Assembly: GCA_037951105.1 (NCBI GenBank)
Contig: JBAMJV010007722.1
Location: 62,001 to 126,000 of the forward strand
Direction of reading: 5' to 3'
Length of the DNA: 64,000 bases
Source of the DNA: Echinarachnius parma
Taxonomy: Eukaryota > Echinodermata > Echinoidea > Clypeasteroida > Echinarachniidae
Below are positions 38,207 to 49,694 of this stretch, piece after piece. The notes below the pieces were generated by a model, which saw only the letters and a list, made by a program, of their open reading frames with translations, ran no database searches and had not been told where the DNA came from. Numbering within the stretch: the first letter of the stretch is position 1; the number at the start of each line of letters is the position of its first letter. Made by a program: the position numbers and the translations under genes.

Positions 38207-38441
38207 ATATCCTTGTGTAAATTAAGTGATAAATCTCCGCGTTTTATGCGACAGTATATCCGAAATCTTATAAGTCCGACCATATAATCACATGCAGAAT
38301 ATATATACTGCGCACTCGTACGTAGGCATATATATGTTGAGACTGGAAATCCCTGCGCTTTGTCGCGCTACGACAATAACAACAGTAAATCTACGATTCG
38401 GATACTGGTAGTATACTAGTACGTATGTACCGAGCTCGGTA
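38207..38441 (-). promoter_or_regulatory. Putative promoter of the SHB-like gene
   Basis: This interval lies between the 5' UTR of the minus-strand first exon and the left end of the 6.9-kb palindrome. It has a TATATATA-type stretch (about 38309-38334) and CpG-containing sequence. The start site cannot be read from sequence alone; the assignment rests on position. Confidence 0.35.
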
Positions 38442-38459
38442 CCGGTATATGGGGCGCCC

Positions 38460-39095
38460 TTTGTAAATTTATTATATACACTTATTATATGTTATATAAT
38501 CGTTATTTAATATATAATAACTATTATTTACATATAATGTAAGTAAATGTATCAATTTATTTGTAAATAATTTGTATACAACTGTAATTGTTTATATATA
38601 ATTATAATTCATACTCCATTATTTATAAATAATTGCAATCTACATTTGCATTATTTATATATAATTTGCATTATTTATAAATAATTATAAAACTCATCTT
38701 TTTTATTTACATATAATGAAAAAATATATTAATATAATTACTATTATTTATAAATAATTACGTTTTATATTTTCATTATTTATAAATAATTGCAATTCGA
38801 ACTTCATTATTTATAAATAATTCAAATTCACATTGCTATTGTTTATAAATAATTGCAATTAGAAACTTCATTATTTATAAATAATTCCAATTCACATTGC
38901 TATTATTTATAAATAAATATAATTGCAATTCACATTTCCATTATTTATAAATAATCATTCTGGTTTAGTGCAAAATCATTATATATTATATAATGAACAC
39001 ACGTCACAATTATATGTATATAAAGCAAACGCGTGAAGACGCATTTCCAATTATTTATAAATAAATGGATCTGTCGCAAAACCCTTATTTATAAA
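38460..39095. repeat. AT-rich array of the palindrome TTATTTATAAATAA, left arm
   Basis: About a dozen spaced copies of the self-complementary 14-mer or close variants lie between 38621 and 39100. They are separated by ~15-20 bp spacers such as TTGCAATTCACATT. The block begins with TATATAAT-type sequence. It is mirrored in the right arm. Confidence 0.88.
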
Positions 39096-39245
39096 TAACG
39101 GAATTGCGTGTTCTCGAGTTTTCTTTATATACATATACTGGTGACGCGTGTTCATTTAGGCACATTTCACCTTTTGTTCCGGTTTAAATTTAAAGAATTG
39201 AGAGACTCGTGAACTTAACATTCTTAGTACCACCATGGGAGTTTA

Positions 39246-39485
39246 ATGAGCATTATATACTGTATACCTCTAAATCGATATTTTGAAGTGTGTTTTCATG
39301 AAACTGAAGCGAACAAATCTAGCGCCCGTCGCCCGGTCGCAGGAAGAGTTACACTGTCCCACGTACTCACAATTGTGTCTGGTGCCTGTGCGGTGATCTG
39401 CGTGACTTCGTGGTTACTTTCAATTTGTTGCATGCAATATCGAGATGAATTAATGAATCAAACTAACGAAGAGAGAGAAGGATGA
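39246..39485 (+). other. Mirrored 79-codon ORF in the palindrome, left copy
   Basis: An open frame of 79 codons starting MSIIYCIPLNRY. Residues 38-61 (VLTIVSGACAVICVTSW..) are hydrophobic enough for a membrane segment, and the tail is acidic/polar, ending NEEREG. The right-arm copy (44568-44329) differs at two residues. A Kozak-like CCACCATGG at 39232 lies just upstream but stops after three codons. I do not recognise a family. It could be a captured exon, a small element-encoded protein or chance. Confidence 0.3.
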
Positions 39486-40099
39486 TCTAGTGTGATCAAG
39501 ACTGATAAATCTGATAACATTCCGATCTGCGCTACATTTCAAATGTTTTAGTTGTAGGCTACCCACTTAGTTTTAGCTTCTCTTGCATCCCGATTCTCAA
39601 CATGTTTGTGTTCCTTGCTTGATCATGTTTAAGTGGCTTTAAATTTTAATATTGTATTACTTAGTTTACAAGTGAAGGTATAGTTACTCTTATTCATAAT
39701 TCTATTCTTCTAAACGCAAGTTTGCGCAACCCCGTAGCTGCGCAACCCAGCTGTTATCACCTCTATATAGGCCTACCGCCACAATGATGATGAAGATTAT
39801 GATTTTCATCGTTGTCGTTGTCGTCGTGGTCATCGTCATATCGTCAGCATATCAGTGGCATACCCATGATTTTACAAGCGGACGGGGAAGGGGGAAAATT
39901 CTTTATTGACCTCCCCCCTTCACCGACACCCCCCCTAAAAAAAATCCTTACTGACCCCCCCCCACCCCAGCATTCTAAAAATATCTTCACCGACCTCGAT
40001 CCCCCCTTCACCGACACCCTCCTTAATTAAATCCTCACCGACACTCCCCTTTCACCGACACCCCCTAAAAAAAAAAATTCTCACTGACCCCCCTTCCCC

Positions 40100-43000
40100 C
40101 CCCCCCCCCCCCCCCCCGCTCCAGCGATTAACATATCGTCATCGTCGTGGTCATCGTCATCATCAGCATACCAGTGGCGTACCCACCGTACCCAGGATTT
40201 TTTTAGCGGACAGGGGGGGGGGGGGGGGGGGTATTTCATCGTCCAGAAGTATCTCGGACTCTGCTTTAAAAAATCGACATCCCCCCCCCCTTCAATAAAA
40301 ATTGTCGTATACCCCCCTCAAAAATTCGTACCGACACCTACCGCCTCGAAAAATCTTCGCTGTTACCCCTCCCTCAAAAATTCTTCACCGACCTCCCCCC
40401 TTTACCGACACCCCCCTTAAATAAATCCTCACCGACACCCCTAAAAAAAAAAAAATTCTCACTGACCCCCCCTCCCCCCCCCCCCCGCTCCAGCGATTAA
40501 CATCATCGTCATCGTCGTGGTCATCGTCATCATCAGCATACCAGTGGCGTACCCACCGTACCCAGGATTTTTTAAGCGGACAGGGGGGGGGGGGGGTATT
40601 TCATCGTCCAGAAGTATCTCGGACTCTGCTTTAAAAAATCGACATCCCCCCCCCTTCAGTAAAAATTGTCGTATACCCCCCTCAAAAATTTGAACCGATA
40701 CCGCCTCGAAAAATCTTCGCTGTTACCCCTCCCTCAAAAATTCTTCACCGACCTCCCCCCTTTACCGACACCCCCCTTAAATAAATCCTCACCGACACCC
40801 CTAAAAAAAAAAAATTCTCACTGACCCCCCTCCCCCCCCCCCCGCTCCAGCGATTAACATCATCGTCATCGTCGTGGTCATCGTCATCATCAGCATACCA
40901 GTGGCGTACCCACCGTACCCAGGATTTTTTAAGCGGACAGGGGGGGGGGTATTTCATCGTCCAGAAGTATCTCGGACTCTGCTTTAAAAAATCGACATCC
41001 CCCCCCCTTCAATAAAAATTGTCGTATACCCCCCTCAAAAATTTGAACCGATACCGCCTCGAAAAATCTTCGCTGTTACCCTTCCCTCGAAAAATTTTTA
41101 CCGACCTCCCCCCTTAAATAAATCCTCACCGACACTCCCTACACCGACACCCCTAAAAAAAAAAATCCTCACTTTTTTTTAGGGGTGTCGGTGAGGATTT
41201 ATTTAAGGGGGGTGTCGGTAAAGGGGGGAGGTCGGTGAAGAATTTTTGAGGGAGGGGTAACAGCGAAGATTTTTCGCGGCGGTAGGTGTCGGTACGAATT
41301 TTTGAGGGGGGTATATGACAATTTTTATTGAAGGGGGGGGGATGTCGATTTTTTAAAGCAGAGTCCGAGATACTTCTGGACGATGAAATACCCCCCCCCC
41401 CCCCCCCGTCCGCTTAAAAAATCCTGGGTACGGTGGGTACGCCACTGGTATGCTGATGATGACGATGACCACAACGATGACGATGATGTTAATCGCTGGA
41501 GCGGGGGGGGAGGGAAGCGGGTCAGTGAGGATTTTTTTTTTTTAGGGGTGTCGGTGTAGGGAGTGTCGGTGAGGATTTATTTAAGGGGGGAGGTCGATAA
41601 AAAATTTTCGAGGGAAGGCTAACAGCGAAGATTTTTCGAGGCGGTAGGTGTCGGTAAGAATTTTTGAGGGAGGTATCCGACAATTTTTATTGAAGGGGGC
41701 GGGCGGATGTCGATTTTTTAAAGCAGAGTCCGAGATACTTCTGGACGATGAAATACCCCCCCCCCCCCCCCGGCCATGCCACCGGCATGCTGATCATGAC
41801 CATGATCACGATGACCATGACGATGACGACAATATATGTTAATCGCCGGGGCAGGGGTGGGGGCGGGGGGGGGTGGGTCAGTGAGATTTTTTTTTTTTAT
41901 GGGTGTCGGTGAGGATTTATTTAAGGGGGGTGTCGGTAAAGGGGGGAGGTCGGTGAAGAATTTTTGAGGGAGGGGTAACAGCGAAGATTTTTCGAGGCGG
42001 TAGGTGTCGGTACGAATTTTTGAGGGGGTATACGACAATTTTTATTGAAGGGGGGGGATGTCGATTTTTTAAAGCAGAGTCCGAGATACTTCTGGACGAT
42101 GAAATACCCCCCCCCCCCCGTCCGCTTAAAAAATCCTGGGTACGGTGGGTACACCACTGGTATGCTGATGATGACGATGACGATGATGTTAATCGCTGGA
42201 GCGGGGGGGGGGGGGGAGGGGGGTCAGTGAGAATTTTTTTTTTATGGGTGTCGGTGAGGATTTATTTAAGGGGGGTGTCGGTAAAGGGGGGAGGTCGGTG
42301 AAGAATTTTTGAGGGAGGAGTAACAGCGAAGATTTTTCGAGGCGGTAGGTGTCGGTACGAATTTTTGAGGGGGTATACAACAATTTTTATTGAAGGGGGG
42401 GGATGTCGATTTTTTAAAGCAGAGTCCGAGATACTTCTGGACGATGAAATACCCCCCCCCCCCCTGTCCGCTAAAAAAATCCTGGGTACGGTGGGTATGC
42501 CACTGGTATGCTGATGATGACGATGACCACGACGATGACGATGATGTTAATCGCTGGAGCGGGGGGGGGGGGGGGGAAGGGGGGTCAGTGAGAATTTTTT
42601 TTTTAGGGGGTGTCGGTGAGGATTTTTTTTTTTTAAGGGTGTCGGTGTAGGGAGTGTCGGTGAGGATTTATTTAAGGGGGGAGGTCGATAAAAAATTTTC
42701 GAGGGAAGGGTAACAGCGAAGATTTTTCGAGGCGGTAGGTGTCGGTAAGAATTTTTGAGGAAGGTATCCGACAATTTTTATTGAAGGGGGCGGGCGGATG
42801 TCGATTTTTTAAAGCAGAGTCCGAGATACTTCTGGACGATGAAATACCCCCCCCCCCCCCCCCGGGCATGCCACCGGCATGCTGATCATGACCATGATGA
42901 CGATGACCATGACCATGACGACAATATATGTTAATCGCCGGGGCAGGGGTGGGGGCGGGGGGGGGGGTGGGTCAGTGAGAATTTTTTTTTTAATGGGTGT

Positions 43001-43720
43001 CGGTGAGGATTTATTTAAGGGGGGTGTCGGTAAAGGGGGGAGGTCAGTGAAGAATTTTTGAGGGAGGGGTAACAGCGAAGATTTTTCGAGGCGGTAGGTG
43101 TCGGTACGAATTTTTGAGGGGGTATACGACAATTTTTATTGACGGGGGGGGATGTCGATTTTTTAAAGCAGTGTCCGAGATACTTCTGGACGATGAAATA
43201 CCCCCCCCCCCCCCCTGTCCGCTTAAAAAATCCTGGGTACGGTGGGTACACCACTGGTATGCTGATGATGACGATGACCACGACGATGACGATGATGTTA
43301 ATCGCTGGAGCGGGGGGGGGGGGGGGGGGGGAGGGGGGTCAGTGAGAATTTTTTTTTATGGGTGTCGGTGAGGATTTATTTAAGGGGGGTGTCGGTAAAG
43401 GGGGGAGGTCGGTGAAGAATTTTTGAGGGAGGGGTAACAGCGAAGGTTTTTTCGAGACGGTAGGTGCCGGTACGAATTCTTGAGGGGGGTATACGACAAT
43501 TTTTATTGAAGGGGGGGGGGATGTCGATTTTTTAAAGCAGAGTCTGAGATACTTCTGGACGATGAAATACCCCCCCCCCCCCTGTCCGCTAAAAAAATCC
43601 TGGGTATGGTGGGTACGCCACATGGTATGCTGATGATGACGATGACCACGACGATGACGATGATGTTAATCGCTGGAGCGGGGGGGGGGGGGGGGAAGGG
43701 GGGTCAGTGAGAATTTTTTT
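40100..43720. repeat. ~350-385-bp satellite inside the palindrome, inverted about 41170
   Basis: Using the GCTCCAGCGATTAACAT landmark, left-arm units begin near 40120, 40487 and 40845. The inverse landmark GTTAATCGC(T/C)GG(A/G)GC lies at 41489, 41838, 42188, 42546, 42931, 43299 and 43666. Each unit holds poly-C/G, a CATCGTCATC-type trinucleotide stretch, TACCCAGGATTTTTTAAGCG, TCGTCCAGAAGTATCTCGG and several CACCGACACCCC segments. Two subtypes alternate on the right arm (ATCGCTGGAGC and ATCGCCGGGGC). All ORFs here are translations of this repeat. Confidence 0.88.
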
Positions 43721-44328
43721 TTTAGGGGGTGTCGGTGAAGGGGGAGTGTCGGTGAGGATTTAATTAAGGAGGGTGTCGGTGAAGGGGGGATCGAGGTCGG
43801 TGAAGATATTTTTAGAATGGTGGGGTGGGGGGGGGGCCGGTGGGGGGGGGGGGCCGGGGGGGGGGGTCAGTAAGGATTTTTTTTAGGGGGGTGTCGGTGA
43901 AGGGGGGAGGTCAATAAAGAATTTTCCCCCTTCCCCGTCCGCTTGTAAAATCATGGGTATGCCACAGATATGCTGACGATATGACGATGACCACGACGAC
44001 AACGACAACGATGAAAATCATAATCTTCATCATCATTGTGGCGGTATATAGAGGTGATAACAGCTGGGTTGCGCAGCTACGGGGTTGCGCAAACTTGCGT
44101 TTAGAAGAATAGAATTATGAATAAGAGTAACTATACCTTCACTTGTAAACTAAGTAATAAAATATTAAAATTTAAAGCCACTTAAACATGATCAAGCAAG
44201 GAACACAAACATGTTGAGAATCGGGATGCAAGAGAAGCTAAAACTAAGTGGGTAGCCTACAACTAAAACATTTGAAATGTAGCGCAGATCGGAATGTTAT
44301 CAGATTTATCAGTCTTGATCACACTAGA

Positions 44329-44568
44329 TCATCCTTCTCTCTCTTCGTTAGTTTGATTCATTAATTCATCTCGATATTGCATGCAACAAATTGAAAGTAA
44401 ACACGAAGTCACGCAGATCACCGCACAGGCACCAGACACAATTGTGAGTACGTGGGACAGTGTAACTCTTCCTGCGACCCGGCGACGGGCGCTAGATTTG
44501 TTCGCTTCAGTTTCATGAAAACACACTTCAAAATATCGATTTAGAGGTATACAGTATATAATGCTCAT
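44329..44568 (-). other. Mirrored 79-codon ORF in the palindrome, right copy
   Basis: Inverse copy of the left-arm ORF with two substitutions (Pro to Arg in ARR(P/R)VAG and Trp to Cys in TS(W/C)LLS). Conservation of the frame in both arms may simply reflect recent common origin. No domain is recognised. Confidence 0.3.
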
Positions 44569-44699
44569 TAAACTCCCATGGTGGTACTAAGAATGTTAAG
44601 TTCATGAGTCTCTCAATTCTTTAAATTTAAACCGGAACAAAAGGTGAAATGTGCCTAAATGAACACGCGTCACCAGTATATGTATATAAAGAAAACTCG

Positions 44700-45350
44700 A
44701 GAACACGCAATTCCGTTATTTATAAATAAGGGTTTTGCGACAGATCCATTTATTTATAAATAATTGGAAATGCGTCTTCACGCGTTTGCTTTATATACAT
44801 ATAATTGTGACGTGTGTTCATTATATAATATATAACGATTTTGCACTAAACCAGAATGATTATTTATAAATAATGGAAATGTGAATTGCAATTATATTTA
44901 TTTATAAATAATAGCAATGTGAATTGGAATTATTTATAAATAATGAAGTTTCTAATTGCAATTATTTATAAACAATAGCAATGTGAATTTGAATTATTTA
45001 TAAATAATGAAGTTCGAATTGCAATTATTTATAAATAATGAAAATATAAAACGTAATTATTTATAAATAATAGTAATTATATTAATATATTTTTTCATTA
45101 TATGTAAATAAAAAAGATGAGTTTTATAATTATTTATAAATAATGCAAATTATATATAAATAATGCAAATGTAGATTGCAATTATTTATAAATAATGGAG
45201 TATGAATTATAATTATATATAAACAATTACAGTTGTATACAAATTATTTACAAATAAATTGATACATTTACTTACATTATATGTAAATAATAGTTATTAT
45301 ATATTAAATAACGATTGTATAACATATAATAAGTGTATATAATAAATTTA
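44700..45350. repeat. AT-rich array of the palindrome TTATTTATAAATAA, right arm
   Basis: Inverse copy of the left-arm array, with the same order of spacers (AATTGCAATTATTTA..) and small differences, for example TTATATAATATATAACGATT versus the left-arm counterpart. Confidence 0.88.
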
Positions 45351-45372
45351 CAAAGGGCGCCCCATACCGGTA

Positions 45373-45613
45373 CGGTCGGGTCGATTCATCCCATTCGCAT
45401 GCGGAATGAGACGGGATCGCGCCGGGGTGAAAGGTTGCCTTTGTACCCGGAAGTGCTATTGTTCAGCCGAGATGATCTGAGCTGAAGCATCGATATGAGA
45501 TGAAGCCACAAGTCACAAGATAATTAAACCCACAAACAAACACACACGGCGACAATAATCGCGATACGAAGTGGAAAGCTGAGATCTGAAGCGAAAGATA
45601 TAGAGACTTAGTG
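45373..45613 (+). promoter_or_regulatory. Putative KXD1 promoter and non-coding first exon
   Basis: Just right of the palindrome the sequence becomes CpG-containing and GC-richer (GGTCGGGTCGATTC, GACGGGATCGCGCCGG). It ends in GACTTAGTG followed by GTACGT, a plausible donor at 45614. Because the KXD1 start codon lies just inside an exon with its own acceptor (49392), an upstream non-coding exon is required. This is the best placed candidate, inferred only from composition and a single donor. Confidence 0.3.
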
Positions 45614-45840
45614 GTACGTAATGTCATTTACTCCTTTTTTTTTCACCGAAAATTTATATTTCAATGATCCTGAGAGTATTGTTAAACGAAAATGTTGTTA
45701 AATTAGTCCCAGTCCCAGTCCCAGATACACAAATATTTGTTAGTGTAGGCTGAATATCTTTTCAATCGAAATAAGATGAAGTCCATTGATTTATTGTATT
45801 ATATTCCATTGTATTTTTTAAAGTGATGTGAAATAAACTG

Positions 45841-45860
45841 AACTGAACTGAACTGAATTA
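45841..45860. repeat. (AACTG)n microsatellite
   Basis: Short perfect tandem of AACTG, four units. A CAT trinucleotide run lies further on at 46430-46449. Confidence 0.8.
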
Positions 45861-45943
45861 TCATGTTCGTGTGTGTATGTGCGATATGCGTGTCTTATTG
45901 AAAACCCTTTTTCGACATTGCATTTATTTAAATTTCATTATTT

Positions 45944-46934
45944 GTAACCTAACCAGGCGCCGTACGTAGTACGGCGCCTGGCATACTGAGGTGTGTATAC
46001 CGTGATGGTAACACTTTATAGGCTTTAACGGCAAACACACTTATAAAAAAAAAAACAATATCATACTTTAAATAACATATCTCGGTTCATACTTACGAAT
46101 TATGTTATGCATGGGCATCAATGATCCAAATCGTAAAATGTCTGATGCTCCATTCGTTTTATTTATACTGAAATTTACTATAAAACTGGCAAGATTACAG
46201 AAGTGACGAAAATGGTTTCCGAATTTGTTCGCTGCATGCAATATCAGGTGATCAAAAACTTGTCGGCAATGCACCCCTGTACTACGTACCATACATGGGA
46301 GTACGGTACATACAGTCCCTGGCTTATTGTATTAGTCAACCGATCGCCCCGCGCATGTGCTATGCATTGCCGACGAGTTTTCGGTCACCTGACATTGCAT
46401 GCAGCGAACAAAGACGAAGGAAATAACAGTCATCATCATCATCATCATCAATTTGAGATAAGTTATCATTCTTTTGCAACAAATTAAATAGCAAGCAAGG
46501 TAGGTTGAAGGTTTAATTCATGTCTAGAACTAAAAAAAAAATAATAATAATAGATGTAAAGTTCTTGAAACCACCCGTCGCAAAATTTCTCCAAATTTGT
46601 TAACGTCTCGTCTTCACAGCGCCGTCCTACGGACGGCGCTGATCACAGTTAATTAATATGATGATATTGATAATGATTTAGAACCTTTATTTTTAATTGG
46701 AATCGCCAATATTACTTAGTAATATTTGAAATTGAGTTTCAATTTCACAATCACATATTAAAAGTTAAAACTTATAATTTATACAGTAGTTTGACTCTAA
46801 AAAAAAAAATGTATATCTAATTTCCCCTGGGCCGGGCCTGGCTCCCCTGAGTTAAATCAGCGGTGTACTGGTGCACACCGCCTCAGGCGCTGTGCTGATG
46901 TGCACGGCGCCTGATCAGCTGGTTAGGTTACCCC
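45944..46934. mobile_element. Possible ~1-kb inverted-repeat element with GGCGCC hairpins
   Basis: GTAACCTAACCAGGCGCCGT at 45944 recurs inverted near 46905-46934, where CTGATCAGCTGGTTAGGTTAC carries an 8-bp internal insertion. Three internal hairpins with related cores lie at about 45953-45982, 46617-46641 and 46883-46913. No target duplication is evident, so this remains tentative. Confidence 0.45.
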
Positions 46935-47647
46935 GGCCTGAGTATGCATGCTGAAAAACACCTTTTGCATAGGGATTTCTGCTAGGACGACTAAAGAAAA
47001 ACAATCTTTGAGCCATAGCATTAGCAGTACTTGCAATACTATAGCCTATAGGTTTTGCAGTGTTACACTTGCATTGCGTTCTATCTATACAGTAGATCTA
47101 GAACTAGTCAGTATCAAATTAACCGACTCTACATTGCCATGGGGTTTACTTTTATATCAGAGTTTATTCTCTACCCCATTTCTATGGAGTGTATACTACT
47201 GACCATCGTCGCATCGAGCGGAATATAAAGATTGATTTTTCGGTCCATCCTAGTCCTACTCTTGGACTAGAATAATTCTAGAACTGGTCTAGAATCTAGA
47301 TTGTCGGGTGAGAGTGACTCAGTGAGACGGGTGTAATTGGCTAAATTGGGAACCGTTCAGCCTTCTCTATGCTGGGGTGTCAAATTATCTGATAATTATA
47401 TTTATAATTTTGGGAATATTTATCAAAAATATTCATATTAGCTAAATTAGGTTTGTAAAAGAATCCCCAACTTTAAACATGATTATCTCCAAAGTTAAAA
47501 AAATGCCTTTAGAAGCGCCATTCTTTTTTAAACAACAATATATTGTTTTTGATATTATTTTCTGCATTTCACAGAGAGTCTACAAAAATGGGAAGAGAAG
47601 TGGAAGCCATAGTTTTTGTTCTGTTGTCATTTTGTATTGTATGACAC

Positions 47648-49346
47648 CAGCACTTTCCACAATATGTGTAGAGAAAGAGAAATATCATCCAACTCAGGCT
47701 TGACTCCGAGTTCTAAAGTTTGATGCATTTCTTGACTCCCTCCTCATAATGGTCAACCAACAAGAAATATTTATAGCCAACATGAAAGCGCAGGTCCTAT
47801 CACATAGTAATAACTATAGTTTTCACTTGACTGTCATTTTTTTTTCTCACAGCATTATCAATTTTGACGACATGAAGAGAGAAAGGAAAATATCATCCAG
47901 CGCGCTTGAGTAGTACTCCAAGAAATGTTAGCCTTAATGAAAATGAAAATCCAATTACATTTTACATCCTATAGTTTTCATTTTTATGTCTTTTCTGTTT
48001 GTATCACAGATCGTAACTCATAACATGGAAAGTGAAATGTCGACTCCCAAGTCCGTAATAATAAAAGTTGATTGACGTATCACAGTTTTCCTTCTTTTTT
48101 TTTAATTACACAGCATTATTAATTATTATTAATTAACATGGAGAGAGAAAGGGAAACGTTTTCCAGCGCGAGTACTACTCGGAGTCTGGGCTCCGACCCA
48201 TTTCTTGACTTGCTCATCTCAATGATCAACCAGGAGGAAATGTTACCCTTCATGAAAATGAAAGTCAAATTTCATACTCGAGTTTTTATTTGACTGTCAC
48301 TTTCTTTTTATGCCTCCGCAACAAAGTTGCCAGAGGCATTATGTTTTCGGGTTGTCCGTCCGTCTGTGTACGTACGTCCGTCTGTCCGTCCGTACGTACG
48401 TCCCATTCTCGTGATCGCGTTACCTCAAGAACCGATTGATGGATTCTTACCAAACCTGGTACTGTATATGTATGTATCTTGAGGAGCCAATGAACTGATT
48501 ACTTTTTGGGTTCATGAGGTCAAAGGTCAAAGGTCACATGGCTCATTATATATGCACAAATGGCTCGTGATCGCGTTATCTCAAGATGCGATTGACGGAA
48601 TTGCAAACTTGGTACATGTATGTATCATGAGGGACCAATGATTTGATTAGATTTTGGGGTCATGATGTCAAAGGTCACAAGGCTCAAAATAAGACCTTGT
48701 AATTGCAAAATGTCAAGAACTTAATGTTAGATTTCAGTCAAACTTGGGACCTGAATGTATCTTAGGGAGCCAATGTACCCATCATATTTCGGGGTCATGA
48801 GGTCAAAGGTCAGGGTCACATGACTCATTATGCCAAAAAAAGCTTGTAATTGCAATATCTCAAGAAACAGTTACTTAGCAAATTACCATCACACTTGGAA
48901 TTTGGGCTGGATATAAAAATTGTGCAATGGCGGAGGCATCATTTTTGACTGCGCGCAGTCGAAGATCCATCTAGTTTTTTGTATTCAACAGCATTATTCG
49001 ATCACAACATGGAGAGAAAAAAAAAGAGAAATGTCGTCCAATTCAAGCACCACTCCGAGTCCAGGCTCCAACGCGTTCTACGACTCGCTCCTCTTGATGG
49101 TGAACCAAGAGGAATGTTAGCCATCATGAAAATGAAAGTCTAAATTTTACATTTTACAACCTAGTTTGCATTTTAGTGTCTTTTCTTTTTGTACTATCAA
49201 CACAGCATTATTCACAACATGAAAAGGGAAATGTCGTCCAACTCGAGTACGACCCAGAGTCTGGCAAGCTCCTACACGTTTTAAGACTCCCTCCTCTCGA
49301 TGATCAACCAAGAAGAAATTTTAGCCATCATGCAAAAATGAAAGTG
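47648..49346 (+). pseudogene. Ladder of six decayed copies of KXD1 coding exon 1
   Basis: Diverged copies of the acceptor plus the first ~130 nt of the exon at 49393 start near 47648, 47850, 48002, 48108, 48988 and 49200. Shared phrases are ACAGCATTATTC, ATGGAGAGAGAAA, TCCAGC(T/G)C(G)AGTAC, CTTGACTCCCTCCT, TGGTCAACCA(G/A)GAGGA and ATCATGAAAATGAAAGT. Each is broken by frameshifts or stops, and all lose similarity before the KxDL region. The copy at 48988 is the best preserved: from 49031 it reads MSSNSSTTPSPGSNAFY, then reaches a TAG at 49118 after NQEEC. None has a donor. Confidence 0.8.
48311..48974. mobile_element. Dispersed repeat with CCGTCCGTC tract
   Basis: It starts TGCCTCCGCAACAAAGTTGC, then a GTCCGTCCGTC/ACGTACGT-rich stretch and degenerate ~130-bp sub-repeats containing GAGGTCAAAGGTCAAAGG. 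It ends with GGCGGAGGCATC and a short CATCTAGTT tail. The inverted TGCCTCCGC/GCGGAGGCA ends and the sequence style match a repeat widespread in marine invertebrate genomes (my recollection, not searched). It separates two exon fossils of the KXD1 ladder. Confidence 0.65.
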
Positions 49347-49392
49347 TAATGACATCACAGTTTTCCTTCTTTTTTGTTTGTTTATTACACAG

Positions 49393-49694
49393 CATTATTC
49401 ATTTCACGTTATGGAGAGAGAAACGGAAACGTCCAGCTCTAGTACGACTCAGAGTCCAGGCTCTGATGCGTTTCTTGACTCCCTCCTATCGATGGTCAAC
49501 CAGGAGGACATGGTGGCCATCTTGAAGGCCCAGACCCAGATGCTTGACCGGTTCGAGAAGACTAACGAGCAGCTATCCAACTTCAACCGCCTGTCGACCA
49601 AGAGGTACGAGAAGACGGTTGAGCAGTTTCGGGATCACACGGACACACTACTGACCATGAAGAAGGATCTGGACTCTGTCTTTCGCAGGATCAG
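49393..49694 (+). CDS. KXD1: KXD1 coding exon 1 (with 18 nt of 5' UTR)
   Basis: The acceptor ATTACACAG ends at 49392, the start codon is 49411-49413 and the donor GTGAGA begins at 49695 (phase 2). It encodes the conserved helical core with the KxDL motif. Preceded by a ladder of decayed copies. Confidence 0.9.

Larger units (their letters stand above)
38448..45366. mobile_element. ~6.9-kb giant foldback (near-palindromic) element
   Basis: The left end TATGGGGCGCCCTTTGTAAA has its inverse at the right end (..CAAAGGGCGCCCCATA). It is flanked by CCGGTA (38442-38447 and 45367-45372), or by an 8-bp TACCGGTA if the right edge is set at 45364. The two arms meet near 41170 and are inverse copies in order: AT-rich palindromic-repeat block, a ~650-bp non-repetitive segment with a mirrored ORF, then a C/G-rich ~350-385-bp tandem satellite. 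The left arm is ~2.7 kb and the right ~4.2 kb, because the satellite has about three units on the left and seven on the right. The architecture recalls FB/Galileo-type foldback transposons (known family trait: long inverted repeats with internal tandem arrays). No transposase is visible. The arms differ by point changes. Confidence 0.8.

Noticed and set aside
40745..43623. Numerous 60-107-codon ORFs in the palindrome
   Set aside because: They are translations of a C/G-rich satellite in several frames, with Pro, Gly and Asp runs, and no independent support.
38448..45366. Palindrome as a pure assembly artefact
   Set aside because: Arms differ by point changes and satellite number and the ends carry a duplicated target, which favours a real insertion; the artefact cannot be fully excluded without reads.
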